Origin: Clostridiales bacterium
GTDB taxonomy: Bacteria; Bacillota; Clostridia; Oscillospirales; Oscillospiraceae
NCBI GenBank assembly: GCA_004555705.1
Contig: SFHI01000007.1
Coordinates: 14,102 to 78,101 of the forward strand
Direction: 5' to 3'
Length of the DNA: 64,000 nt
Position 1 is the first letter of the stretch; each line of letters opens with the position of its first letter. Below the pieces are notes generated by a model. It made no database searches, was not told the origin of the DNA, and saw only the letters and a list, made by a program, of their open reading frames with translations. Below are positions 1-8,043 of the stretch, one piece after another. A program made the translations under genes and the position numbers.

Positions 1-300
1 TGGTTTCTCAGCTTCGCGTTTCCGGTAGTGGGCTTTTTGGGGCTGCTGGTTACCGCGGTGGTGACCCTGAGCCGGTATATCCGCCGGGGAAGGCTCTATA
101 TCTATGGCGGAGCCATGATTGCCCTCGGGGCCTTCATGCCGCTGATGGAGCTGCTGATGATGATTACCTTCCGCCTGCCCCGGTTTGCGGGGTGGTCGCT
201 GTACCCGCTGGTGGCCCTGGCGCTGCTGGGCGGTGCCCTGATCTTCCTGGCCATCTGCCGCCCGGCGAGGGAGAGCATGGAGCGGAAGATGTTCCTGTAA
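1..300 (+). CDS. C-terminal part of a membrane protein (cut by window edge)
   Basis: The reading frame is open from the first base and ends at a TAA at 298-300, so this is the last 99 residues of a longer gene. It holds about three hydrophobic segments, one near residues 8-25, one near 37-57 and one near 68-86, followed by a basic tail. The pattern of short helices ending in an Arg/Lys-rich tail resembles the C-terminus of small zinc-ribbon membrane proteins of Clostridia (DUF6320-like), but too little is visible to assign a family. Repeat R1 begins 11 bases after the stop. Confidence 0.6.
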   Translation, partial: WFLSFAFPVVGFLGLLVTAVVTLSRYIRRGRLYIYGGAMIALGAFMPLMELLMMITFRLPRFAGWSLYPLVALALLGGALIFLAICRPARESMERKMFL

Positions 301-310
301 AGGGAGTGAC

Positions 311-545
311 AAATTGGTGTTTGACGCTGCGCTTTAAAGTTTCCTGTCATTGCGAGACCAGTCCGCAGACTGGTCGTGGCAATCCCCCGGTTAGAGGAAG
401 AATGTACCGACAATTGCCCTACCGAGTGGGGAAACCTTACGATTTTTGGTGATAATCGTTACCTGGTTCCATGGGGCCGGGGGATTGCCACGCCAGTGTG
501 CGCACTGGCTCGCAATGACAGCATCTATTCGATAAGCACCAATTT
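311..545. repeat. R1: terminal-inverted-repeat element, class A interior, reverse orientation
   Basis: Left end AAATTGGTGTTT, right end AGCACCAATTT: both ends carry the GGTG variant of the family terminus, so the pair matches. The interior is the class A palindrome (GTCATTGCGA ... TGGCAATCCCCC and its complement). The CCGCAG hairpin arm is on the left and the GTGCGC arm on the right, the reverse of most copies. Confidence 0.9.
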
Positions 546-555
546 GTCGCTGTAA

Positions 556-589
556 AAATGCCGCCGCTGGATTCAGCGGCGGCGTTTTT
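556..589. terminator. Bidirectional intrinsic terminator for pcp
   Basis: A GC-rich stem (GCCGCCGCTG/CAGCGGCGGC, 560-583) is flanked by A5 on one side and T5 on the other. It lies directly after the stop of the minus-strand pcp gene and can also stop transcription from the left. Confidence 0.8.
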
Positions 590-1163
590 ACAGGGCTTCA
601 ATGGCGGCGGTGAGGGCCTGGGTCAGCTGCGCCTGGGGAAGGCTGGGACTGCCCTGGGAGGGGATGTAGGGGACGTGGACGAAGCCCACCCGGGTGTCCG
701 TCCCCCGGAAATGATTCAGAAGGGTGTACATCAGGTCGTTGCACACATAGGCTCCGGCGGAGTAGGATAGTCTGGCGGGGATGCCCTTTTCCCGAATAGC
801 TTCCACCATCTCCCGGACGGGCAGGGTGGAGAAGAGTCCGTCGGGGCCGTGGGGGTCGATGGGTGTCCCGGCGGGGGCCGCCCCGGCGTTGTCGGGGATG
901 GAGGCCTCTCGTAGGTTGATGCCGATGACCTCCGGAGTCACCGCGTCCCGGCCTCCTGCCTGGCCCACACAGAGGATGACCTGGGGGGAGAGCTCCCGGG
1001 CCTTCTCCAGCACCCGGCGGGCGGCCTCGCCGTACTCCACGGGAAGCCGCAGCTTCTCCAGACTGCAGGAACCCACCCTTTCCGGGAGGGCGGAAACCGC
1101 CTCCCAGGAGGGGTTGACGCTCTGGCCTCCGAAGGGCTCAAAGCCGGTAATGAGAATCGTCAT
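588..1163 (-). CDS. pcp: Pyroglutamyl-peptidase I
   Basis: Cysteine peptidase (family C15) that removes N-terminal pyroglutamate from peptides in the cytoplasm. The 191-residue product starts with the family signature ITGFEPFGG. It keeps the three catalytic positions: Glu in VTPEVIGIN, Cys in GAYVCNDLMY and His in FVHVPYIP. It is about 20 residues shorter than typical homologues (about 210-215). The start overlaps the end of the upstream M20 amidohydrolase by four bases, so the two are a translationally coupled pair for peptide or amino-acid salvage. Confidence 0.93.
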   Translation of the reverse strand: MTILITGFEPFGGQSVNPSWEAVSALPERVGSCSLEKLRLPVEYGEAARRVLEKARELSPQVILCVGQAGGRDAVTPEVIGINLREASIPDNAGAAPAGTPIDPHGPDGLFSTLPVREMVEAIREKGIPARLSYSAGAYVCNDLMYTLLNHFRGTDTRVGFVHVPYIPSQGSPSLPQAQLTQALTAAIEAL

Positions 1164-2386
1164 GCCGGATGCTCCTCCAGATAGCGCATGGCGGCCCAGG
1201 CGTGGACGGCGGAGCCGATGGGAAGCACCTGCTCGTCAAAGGTGACCTTGGGATGGTGCTGGGGATAGCCGTGGCCCTCCTGGGGATTGCCCGCCGCCAG
1301 GGACAGCATGATGGAGGGTACCTCCTGGCTGATATAGGCAAAGTCCTCGGAGCCGGAGGCCTTCATGGGCTTGCCTCCGGAGGCGGCTAGCAGCTCCGCC
1401 TGGGTAAAGGCCTTACCGGGGCCCAGGAGCTCCTTCATATAGACGGCGGTCTCTTTGGAAAGCTGGGGGTTGTTCAGCAGCACCGGGCAGCCCCGGCCGA
1501 AGCTGACCTGGGCCGTGCAGCGGAAGGAGGCGGCGATGCCCTGGGCGATATCGGTGAGGCGCTGCTTCAGGAAGGAACGGACCTCCTCGTCATAGCAGCG
1601 GATGGAGCCGGACAGCTCTGCGCTGTCCGGGATGATGTTGGGGGCGGAACCCCCCTGGATGCTGCCGATGGTCAGCACCGCTTCCTCGCTAAGGGCCAGC
1701 TCCCGGGCGTGGATGGCCTGCAGGCCTGTGACGATATGGCAGGCGGCGGTGATGGGGTCGATGCCGGTATTGGGCATGGAGCCGTGGCAGCCCTTGCCCT
1801 GGACGCGAATCTGGAAGATGTCCGCACCGGGGGCGCTGACGCCCCCCTCGCAGACGATGACGGAGCCGGTGGGAATGGGCATACCCGCCATGACGTGGAT
1901 CATCAGCGCCGCGTCCACATGGGGGTTTTCCAGAACGCCCGCGGCGATCATGTCTTTGGAGCCCTCGAAGATTTCCTCGGCGGGCTGGAACATCAGCTTC
2001 ACGGTGCCCTGGATTTCCTCCTCGTGGGCTTTCAGCAGCGCGGCGGCGCCCAGGAGCATGGCGGTGTGCATATCATGGCCGCAGGCGTGCATACAGCCGT
2101 TTTCCGAGGCGAAGGGAAGCCCCGTCTCCTCGGCCATGGGCAGGGCGTCCATGTCCGCCCGGAGGAGAAAGACCTTCCCGGGCTTTTTCCCGCCGATGGT
2201 GACGGTGAGGCCCGCCCGGCCGCAGTCCTGAGGGTGGAGGCCCAGCTCCTCCAGCTGGGACCGGACGAAGGGGATGGTGTGCTTCAGGTTGAATTCGGTT
2301 TCCGGATTCCGGTGCAGCTCCCGGCGGGCACCGATGATCCAATCCTGCCGGCTCTGTGCCTCGGTAATCAGTTCTTGCGGATTCAT
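1160..2386 (-). CDS. M20-family metallo-amidohydrolase (HipO/AbgB-like)
   Basis: Zinc-dependent hydrolase of the M20D group (N-acyl-amino-acid amidohydrolases such as hippurate hydrolase, N-acetyl-diaminopimelate deacetylase and aminobenzoyl-glutamate hydrolase). The 408 residues show RRELHRNPE near the N-terminus, LRADMDALPM, and the metal site HACGHDMH around residues 100-107, then a lid domain and a C-terminal GSEDFAYISQ metal-ligand motif. An AGGAGG site precedes the ATG by about 8 bases. It is the first gene of a pair with pcp. The exact substrate cannot be read from the sequence. Confidence 0.9.
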   Translation of the reverse strand: MNPQELITEAQSRQDWIIGARRELHRNPETEFNLKHTIPFVRSQLEELGLHPQDCGRAGLTVTIGGKKPGKVFLLRADMDALPMAEETGLPFASENGCMHACGHDMHTAMLLGAAALLKAHEEEIQGTVKLMFQPAEEIFEGSKDMIAAGVLENPHVDAALMIHVMAGMPIPTGSVIVCEGGVSAPGADIFQIRVQGKGCHGSMPNTGIDPITAACHIVTGLQAIHARELALSEEAVLTIGSIQGGSAPNIIPDSAELSGSIRCYDEEVRSFLKQRLTDIAQGIAASFRCTAQVSFGRGCPVLLNNPQLSKETAVYMKELLGPGKAFTQAELLAASGGKPMKASGSEDFAYISQEVPSIMLSLAAGNPQEGHGYPQHHPKVTFDEQVLPIGSAVHAWAAMRYLEEHPA

Positions 2387-2440
2387 AAAATACGCCTCCT
2401 GTGTTGTGATGGAAATTTCAAAATGAAGGTGCGGAACGAT

Positions 2441-2591
2441 AAATTGTTGTTTAGCGCACTAAAAAAGAAGCTGTCATTGCGAACCAGCGCGCACGCTGGT
2501 GTGGCAATCCCCCGGTTGAAAGGAGCCAGGTAACGACGCCAGTGTGCGCACTGGCTCGCAATGACAGCATTTATTTGACAAACAACAATTT
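2441..2591. repeat. R2: short class A element
   Basis: Perfect AAATTGTTGTTT/AAACAACAATTT ends, only 151 bp. The left half of the class A palindrome is present, but the right half lacks the GGGGGATTGCCA block, so this is an internal deletion derivative. It sits upstream of the amidohydrolase-pcp pair. Confidence 0.9.
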
Positions 2592-2786
2592 ACCGCAGCA
2601 TGAAACGGTATATTCTTATTGTAGTTCTTTGAAAAAACTTCGTCAAGGGATGGGAAAAAAGTTAACAATTGGGAGGGAAAACCGGGCGTACCCTGTTCCG
2701 GTGAGTAAATCGACCAATCCGAACCGGTTCTATGGGAAAATATATAACAAATTCGCTGATATTATTCGGATTTTCCGCAGAATCTA

Positions 2787-2814
2787 TTGACATCCGGTTC
2801 CGGTATGCTATAAT
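2787..2814 (+). promoter_or_regulatory. Consensus sigma-A promoter of the ncRNA candidate
   Basis: TTGACA at 2787-2792, a 16-bp spacer and TATAAT at 2809-2814 are both perfect consensus hexamers. No start codon with a ribosome site and a credible reading frame follows. Transcription would begin near 2821 and run into the terminator at 3157-3188. Confidence 0.8.
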
Positions 2815-2820
2815 GAACCC

Positions 2821-3188
2821 AATCTCAATTGGAAAGAGTCTTTCCAAAGCAAGATACTACCGACCGCCGGGTTTCCCGGCTAAGGCCATACGGACAGCCG
2901 GGTCGAATGCCGAAAACCGCAGCAAGCGGTTGGCAACTTCTGTTGCCTTATTGATTGAGTTAAAAGCTCAGTTTTATAAGTTGGTTACTATAAACCGAAT
3001 ATGCCTTCGCGGCATGAACTTGTGAAATGGTCAATAAGAGTAGTAAAAGTAATCTTTGCTATATAGACTCTGATCGAATTGTGATACGGCGGCCCGACCC
3101 GCGTCCCATAGAGGGGCGGTGAATGGGGCCTGTCCGCGATACAGCTTCACAAGACGGCATACCGCGATTTTTGCGGTGTGCTTTTTTG
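2821..3188 (+). ncRNA. Probable structured non-coding RNA, about 370 nt
   Basis: A consensus promoter ends at 2814 and a strong intrinsic terminator lies at 3157-3188; no credible protein is encoded between them. Several stems are visible: CCGCCGGGTTTCCCGGC near 2862-2880, CCGCAGCAAGCGG near 2918-2931, GGCAACTTCTGTTGCC near 2931-2946, GAGTTAAAAGCTC near 2957-2969, and ATGCCTTCGCGGCAT near 3001-3015. The start does not match the tmRNA tRNA-like end or the RNase P GAGGAAAGUC core that I looked for. It could belong to a known clostridial class such as raiA RNA, but I could not confirm that. It may act in trans, or be a long leader for potA. Confidence 0.6.
3157..3188 (+). terminator. Intrinsic terminator of the ncRNA
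   Basis: Stem GCATACCGC/GCGGTGTGC with a 7-base loop, followed by six T residues (3182-3187). Confidence 0.85.
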
Positions 3189-3217
3189 TTGCCCCGGCAG
3201 GCGGCAATGGGGCAGAT

Positions 3218-3392
3218 AAATTGTTGTTTGCGGTTTTCAAACACCTTACGTTGCTACCGTAGGGGCGGCTATTAGCCGCCCGAAAGGTTCTTACTTTTGA
3301 GCGTTTTCGATAGAACGGGGTGTTTTCATAGACGAAAGGTTGCGGGCGGCTGATAGCCGCCCCTACGGCAAAATCTCAACAAACAACAATTT
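3218..3392. repeat. R3: terminal-inverted-repeat element, class B interior
   Basis: Perfect family ends enclose a different interior. Two facing GTAGGGGCGGCTATTAGCC-type palindromes lie about 85 bases apart and enclose a stretch containing GTTTTCGATAGAACG. It has no similarity to class A apart from the ends. It lies between the ncRNA and potA. Confidence 0.9.
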
Positions 3393-3452
3393 ATCGTATT
3401 GTTATTGAATTCTATTTGCGGCTTACCATACAGAGAGAAGGAGCGGCGTCTC

Positions 3453-4571
3453 ATGGAAAAACTGATTGAGCTGAAAAACATCTCCAAGGCCTTTGACGGG
3501 GAAACGGTGCTGGACAACATCAGTCTGACCATCCACGACAATGAGTTCATCACCTTGCTGGGCCCCTCGGGCTGCGGCAAAACCACTACCTTACGGATCA
3601 TCGGCGGGTTTACCTACCCGGATCAGGGGGATGTGCTGTTCATGGGGGAGCGGATCAACGACGTGCCGCCCCATAAGCGCAACGTCAACACCGTTTTCCA
3701 GAAGTACGCCCTGTTTCCCCACCTGAACGTGTTTGAGAACGTGGCCTTCCCCCTGCGGGAGCGGAAGGTGCCCAAGGCGGAGATTAAGGAAAAGGTGGAC
3801 AGGATGCTGAAGATGGTCATGCTCTCCGGCTTTGCCCACCGGCGGGTCACCAGCCTCTCCGGCGGACAGCAGCAGCGGGTGGCCATCGCCCGGGCCCTGG
3901 TCAACGAGCCCAAGATTCTGCTGCTGGACGAGCCCCTGGGTGCCCTGGACCTGAAGCTGCGCAAGGATATGCAGCAGGAGCTGAAGAAAATCCAGCGGGA
4001 GACCGGGATCACCTTCATCTTCGTCACCCACGACCAGGAGGAAGCCCTGAGTATGTCCGACACCATTGTGGTCATGAGCGAGGGCAAGATTCAGCAGATC
4101 GGCTCCCCCACGGATATCTACAACGAGCCGGTCAACGCCTTCGTGGCGGACTTCATCGGCGAGAGCAACATCGTCGACGGTGTGATGCTGAAGGATTTCC
4201 AGGTTTCCTTCGGCGGTCAGGTGTTCCAGTGCCTGGACTCCGGCTTTGCCCCCCGGGAGCCGGTGGACGTGGTCATCCGGCCCGAGGACGTGGACATTGT
4301 CCCTCCCGAGAAGGGAATGCTCCACGGCGACGTGACCTCCGTCACCTTCATGGGCGTCCACAACGAGGCCATTGTGGACATCGGCGGCTTTAAGTGGATG
4401 ATTCAGACTACGGACCCCGTCCATGAGGGCTCCCACATCGGCATCACCCTGGAGCCGGACGCCATCCACATTATGAAGAAATCCAAGTATTCCGGAATGT
4501 TCGGCGACTACTCCTCCTTCTCCAATGAGCTGGACGCCCTCTCCGATCCGGAAGGGGAGGGGGACGCATGA
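3453..4571 (+). CDS. potA: Spermidine/putrescine ABC transporter ATP-binding protein
   Basis: Cytoplasmic ATPase of a polyamine importer. The ATG at 3453 follows an AGAAGGAG site, giving 372 residues. Walker A GPSGCGKTT is at about 37-45, the signature LSGGQQQRVAIARAL at about 136-150, Walker B ILLLDEP just after it, and the switch-histidine region FVTHDQEEA follows. A C-terminal TOBE-type beta domain (from about 270) is typical of PotA. The last four bases overlap the potB start. Confidence 0.94.
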   Translation: MEKLIELKNISKAFDGETVLDNISLTIHDNEFITLLGPSGCGKTTTLRIIGGFTYPDQGDVLFMGERINDVPPHKRNVNTVFQKYALFPHLNVFENVAFPLRERKVPKAEIKEKVDRMLKMVMLSGFAHRRVTSLSGGQQQRVAIARALVNEPKILLLDEPLGALDLKLRKDMQQELKKIQRETGITFIFVTHDQEEALSMSDTIVVMSEGKIQQIGSPTDIYNEPVNAFVADFIGESNIVDGVMLKDFQVSFGGQVFQCLDSGFAPREPVDVVIRPEDVDIVPPEKGMLHGDVTSVTFMGVHNEAIVDIGGFKWMIQTTDPVHEGSHIGITLEPDAIHIMKKSKYSGMFGDYSSFSNELDALSDPEGEGDA

Positions 4572-5452
4572 AAAAATCGGGCCTGAGAAAGGCATCCAAT
4601 CCCTACAACGCCGCCCTGGCTCCCTACAGCGTGTGGTCATTTGTGTTTGTGGTGGTGCCCCTGCTGTTCATCGCCTACTACGCCTTCACGGACAATTCCT
4701 TCCACTTTACCACGGAGCACATCGTCCGGTTCTTCACCGCCAAAAGCAATGTGATTCAGGACGACGGCACCACCGCGGAGGTGCGCACCTATGTGCTGAT
4801 CTTCCTGCGGTCCGTCAGGCTGGCCCTGATCTCCACCGCGGTCTGCCTGGTGCTGGGCTACCCCATAGCCTACATCATGTCCCGGGCCAAGGAAAGGACC
4901 CAGAAAACCATGGTCACCCTGATCATGATCCCCATGTGGATGAACTTCCTGATCCGGACCTACGCCTGGATGACCATTTTGCAGGACACCGGCATTCTTA
5001 ACACGCTCCTGGGCAAGCTGGGCCTGGGGCCGGTGCACATCATCGGCACGGAAACCGCCGTCATTATCGGCATGGTGTACGACTACTTCCCATATATGGT
5101 GCTGCCCATCTACTCGGTGCTGGCAAAGCTGGATGTGAAGCTGCTGGAGGCGGCCCGGGATTTGGGCTGCAACAGTTTTTCGGTGCTGCGGCGGGTGATC
5201 TTCCCCCTGAGTATGCCCGGCGTGGTCTCCGGCATCACCATGGTGCTGGTGCCCTCCATCAGCACCTTCTACATCTCCCAGAAGCTGGGCAACGGCAAAT
5301 TCTTCCTCATCGGCGACGCCATCGAGGGGCAGTATGTGGCCAACAACCTCCACTTCGCCGCGGCCATTGCCTTTATCCTCATGGTGATATTGCTCGTGTG
5401 CATGGCGGTTGTGAAAAACGTCACCGCCCGGTATGTGTACGGAGGAGAATAA
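4568..5452 (+). CDS. potB: Spermidine/putrescine ABC transporter permease
   Basis: Inner-membrane permease, 294 residues, about six transmembrane helices, with a periplasm-facing loop after the first helix. The cytoplasmic coupling motif EAARDLGCNSFSVLRRVIFP (about 195-214) is the binding-protein-dependent permease signature that docks on PotA. The ATG overlaps the potA stop (ATGA), so translation is coupled. Confidence 0.93.
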   Translation: MKKSGLRKASNPYNAALAPYSVWSFVFVVVPLLFIAYYAFTDNSFHFTTEHIVRFFTAKSNVIQDDGTTAEVRTYVLIFLRSVRLALISTAVCLVLGYPIAYIMSRAKERTQKTMVTLIMIPMWMNFLIRTYAWMTILQDTGILNTLLGKLGLGPVHIIGTETAVIIGMVYDYFPYMVLPIYSVLAKLDVKLLEAARDLGCNSFSVLRRVIFPLSMPGVVSGITMVLVPSISTFYISQKLGNGKFFLIGDAIEGQYVANNLHFAAAIAFILMVILLVCMAVVKNVTARYVYGGE

Positions 5453-5453
5453 C

Positions 5454-6260
5454 ATGAAGCTATCTTCCAAAATTTACAGCGCCATCGTGTTCGGCATCCT
5501 GTTCGCGCCCATTCTGGTGCTGCTGGTGTTCTCCTTCAACGAGACCAAGAGCCTGTCCGTGTTTTCGGGCTTCTCCACCAAGTGGTACGCGGAGCTGGCG
5601 AGTGACAGCAACACCCTGGAAGCGGTGCGCAACACGTTGATCCTTGCGGCCTCCGCCACGGCCATCTCCACCGTCATGGGCACCGCTGCCGCCGTGGGCA
5701 TCAACAAGCTGCGCTCCAAATGGTACCGGGCCGCCATGAATGTGGTGACGGATATCCCCATGACGAACCCCGATATCATCACCGGTATCTCCCTGATGCT
5801 GATGTTTGTGTTTGTGGGCAGGCTTTTCGGAGCCACCGCCAGCCTCAGCTTCTGGACCATGCTCATTGCCCACGTCACCTTCTGCACGCCCTATGTGATC
5901 TTGCAGGTGCTCCCCAAGCTGCAGCAGATGGACGCTTCCCAGCGGGAGGCGGCCATGGACCTTGGCTGCACCCCCTTGCGGGCGTTTCTGAAGGTGGAGA
6001 TTCCGGAGATTCTGCCGGGCATCATCACCGGGGCCATTATGGCCTTTACCCTGTCCCTGGACGATTTCGTCATCAGCTATTTTACCAGCGGCAACGGCTT
6101 TGAGACCCTGCCCATCCGCATCTACGGCATGACCAAAAAGACCGTGAATCCCAAGATGTATGCCCTGGCTACCATTATTTTCTTCGTGACGCTGACCCTG
6201 CTGCTGATCAGCAACTTCGTGGACAGCTCCGACAAAAGCAAGCAGGAGAAAATCGACTGA
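5454..6260 (+). CDS. potC: Spermidine/putrescine ABC transporter permease
   Basis: Second permease of the polyamine importer, 268 residues with six predicted helices. The EAAMDLGCTPLRAF coupling motif lies near residues 165-178. I chose the ATG at 5454 because a GGAGGAG site sits just before it, one base after the potB stop. The last segment ends in a short basic tail. Repeat R4 separates it from potD. Confidence 0.93.
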   Translation: MKLSSKIYSAIVFGILFAPILVLLVFSFNETKSLSVFSGFSTKWYAELASDSNTLEAVRNTLILAASATAISTVMGTAAAVGINKLRSKWYRAAMNVVTDIPMTNPDIITGISLMLMFVFVGRLFGATASLSFWTMLIAHVTFCTPYVILQVLPKLQQMDASQREAAMDLGCTPLRAFLKVEIPEILPGIITGAIMAFTLSLDDFVISYFTSGNGFETLPIRIYGMTKKTVNPKMYALATIIFFVTLTLLLISNFVDSSDKSKQEKID

Positions 6261-6291
6261 ACGCATGCCCGCGCGCGGGAAGCGGAGCGAT

Positions 6292-6501
6292 AAATTGGTG
6301 TTTGAAGGGATGCGTTGCAAATTACCTGTCATTGCGAACCAGTGCGCACACTGGTGTGGCAATCCCCTGGTTAGAGGGGAAATGTACTGAAAACGGGAAA
6401 ACGCCCTAACAAACCGTCCTGAATTGTTGGGGGGATTGCCACGACCAGTCTGCGGACTGGTCTCGCAATGACAGTTCTATCGAACGTTCAAACAACAATT
6501 T
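6292..6501. repeat. R4: class A element with mixed ends, inside the pot locus
   Basis: The left end is AAATTGGTGTTT but the right end is AAACAACAATTT, so the two ends come from different subtypes. Outside the 12-mers the flanks stay complementary for about nine more bases (AGCGGAGCGAT on the left, ACCGTTCCGCT on the right), showing that the full terminus is nearer 20 bp. It separates potC from potD. Confidence 0.88.
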
Positions 6502-6563
6502 ACCGTTCCGCTGACGCAGGCCGGCACGCATAAGTATAAGAGAGAACAAGGAGGAAACTGAAA

Positions 6564-7670
6564 TTGAAAAGAATTGCTGCGATTATGATGGTTCTGGTTC
6601 TGGCCGCCGGCGTGTTTGCCGGGTGCGGCTCCGGGAAGGGGCTGACCCTGAACGTGTACAACTGGGGCGAGTATATCTCCGACGGCAGCGAGGGCAGCTT
6701 CAATACCATCCGGGAATTCGAGAAGTGGTATGAGGAAACCTACGGCCAGAAGGTCACCGTGAACTACTCCACCTTCGCCTCCAACGAGGATATGTACAGC
6801 AAAATCGCCAGCGGCGCCGTGAGCTACGACGTGATTGTCCCCTCGGACTATATGATCGCCCGGATGGCCCAGGAGGGGCTGCTGCTGCCCCTGGATTTTA
6901 ACAACATCCCCAATTACAGCCAGATCAGTGATGCTTTCCGGGGACTGTACTACGATCCCGAGAACCTGTACTCCGTGCCCTACACCTACGGCATTGTGGG
7001 TATCATCTACGACGCCAACGTGGTGGACGAGGCGGACATCGGCGGATGGGAGCTGCTGTGGAACGAGAAATACAGCGGCCGCATCCTCCAGTTCAACAAC
7101 CCCCGGGATGCCTTCGGCACCGCTATGTATAAGCTGGGCATTGACGTGAACACCACCGATAAGACTGCCTGGGATCAGGCCTACCAGGAAATGCTGGCCC
7201 AGCGGCCCCTGGTTTACAGCTACGTCATGGACGAGATTTTCAACATGATGGAGTCCGGCGAGGCTGCCGTGGGCGCCTACTATGCCGGCGACTACTTCAC
7301 CATGGTGGACGCCCAGGCGGACAACGTGGACCTGCAGTTCTATTACCCTGCCGAGACCAACTTCTATGTGGACGCCATGTGCATCCCCTCCTGCGCCAAG
7401 AACAAGGAGCTGGCGGAGATATTCATCAACTACATGCTCTCCGAGGAGCCGGCCATTGCCAATGCCGAGTACACCTACTACGCCTCCCCCAACAGCGCGG
7501 TATACGAGAATCCGGATTATATCGAGGAAATGGGCGAGGACACCATGGCGGTGCTCTACCCGGACCTGGGGGACTTCTCCCAGCAGTATAACCGTCTGGC
7601 CTTCCGGAATATGGATGCCGATATGCTCTCCTATATGACCACCCTGTGGGAGAATGTGAAAATCAACTGA
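6564..7670 (+). CDS. potD: Spermidine/putrescine-binding lipoprotein
   Basis: Extracellular substrate-binding protein of the polyamine importer, 368 residues, anchored through a lipobox (VFAGC, Cys at about 20). The mature part opens with LTLNVYNWGEYI, the PotD/PotF signature, and carries VIVPSDYMIARM and a Trp/Asp-rich ligand cleft. The start is TTG at 6564, chosen because AGGAGG lies about 8 bases upstream and the signal peptide begins there. It is transcribed with or after potABC, with repeat R4 in between. Confidence 0.93.
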   Translation: MKRIAAIMMVLVLAAGVFAGCGSGKGLTLNVYNWGEYISDGSEGSFNTIREFEKWYEETYGQKVTVNYSTFASNEDMYSKIASGAVSYDVIVPSDYMIARMAQEGLLLPLDFNNIPNYSQISDAFRGLYYDPENLYSVPYTYGIVGIIYDANVVDEADIGGWELLWNEKYSGRILQFNNPRDAFGTAMYKLGIDVNTTDKTAWDQAYQEMLAQRPLVYSYVMDEIFNMMESGEAAVGAYYAGDYFTMVDAQADNVDLQFYYPAETNFYVDAMCIPSCAKNKELAEIFINYMLSEEPAIANAEYTYYASPNSAVYENPDYIEEMGEDTMAVLYPDLGDFSQQYNRLAFRNMDADMLSYMTTLWENVKIN

Positions 7671-7676
7671 CAAAAA

Positions 7677-7717
7677 ACTGTCACCTGGAAGTACCACTTG
7701 CTTCCCGGTGACAGTTC
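7677..7717 (+). terminator. Intrinsic terminator after potD
   Basis: Stem ACTGTCACC...GGTGACAGT with an inner GGAAG/CTTCC extension, followed by TCTCTTATTT. It begins 7 bases after the potD stop. Confidence 0.8.
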
Positions 7718-7850
7718 TCTTATTTGCGCACGCTGGCTGCTGTGACGGCTTCCTTCGCTTTCCGGTACGCCGAACTGCAAATTATTACCGAAAAATGGCA
7801 AGTTATGACAGCCCTCTTTTGCGCGCCCGGGGTTTACGATATAATGTAAT

Positions 7851-8012
7851 GGGCACCTCTTAAAACTACCCTTTTGGGTTTCGGACGGATATTTTATTCC
7901 CGCAACGCGTCTCTAAAAGCCCACAATACACCAAGTTTTCCGGACTATTAGCAACTTTTGCTGAAGCAAAAGTTCTCGCCCAAAACACCCAAAAGCAGTT
8001 TTTGGTGGTCGC
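7851..8012. repeat. Element B, copy 1 (162 bp)
   Basis: By eye this 162-bp segment is similar to the reverse complement of 17237-17398, which has the same length; shared blocks include TCTAAAAGCCCACAATAC and CCCTTTTGGGTT. Its ends are imperfect inverted repeats (GGCACCTCTTAAAACT and AGTTTTTGGTGGTCGCC). It lies between a TATAAT-like box (7840-7845) and the ribosome site of the next gene. No direct repeat flanks this copy. Bases 7718-7850 upstream hold no other recognisable feature. Confidence 0.75.
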
Positions 8013-8043
8013 CTGGTCACAATCAAAACAGGAGGGATGTCGA

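Noticed and set aside
2821..3188. ncRNA candidate as tmRNA, RNase P RNA or SRP RNA
   Set aside because: The tmRNA ends, the RNase P GAGGAAAGUC core and the SRP loop motif were not found.
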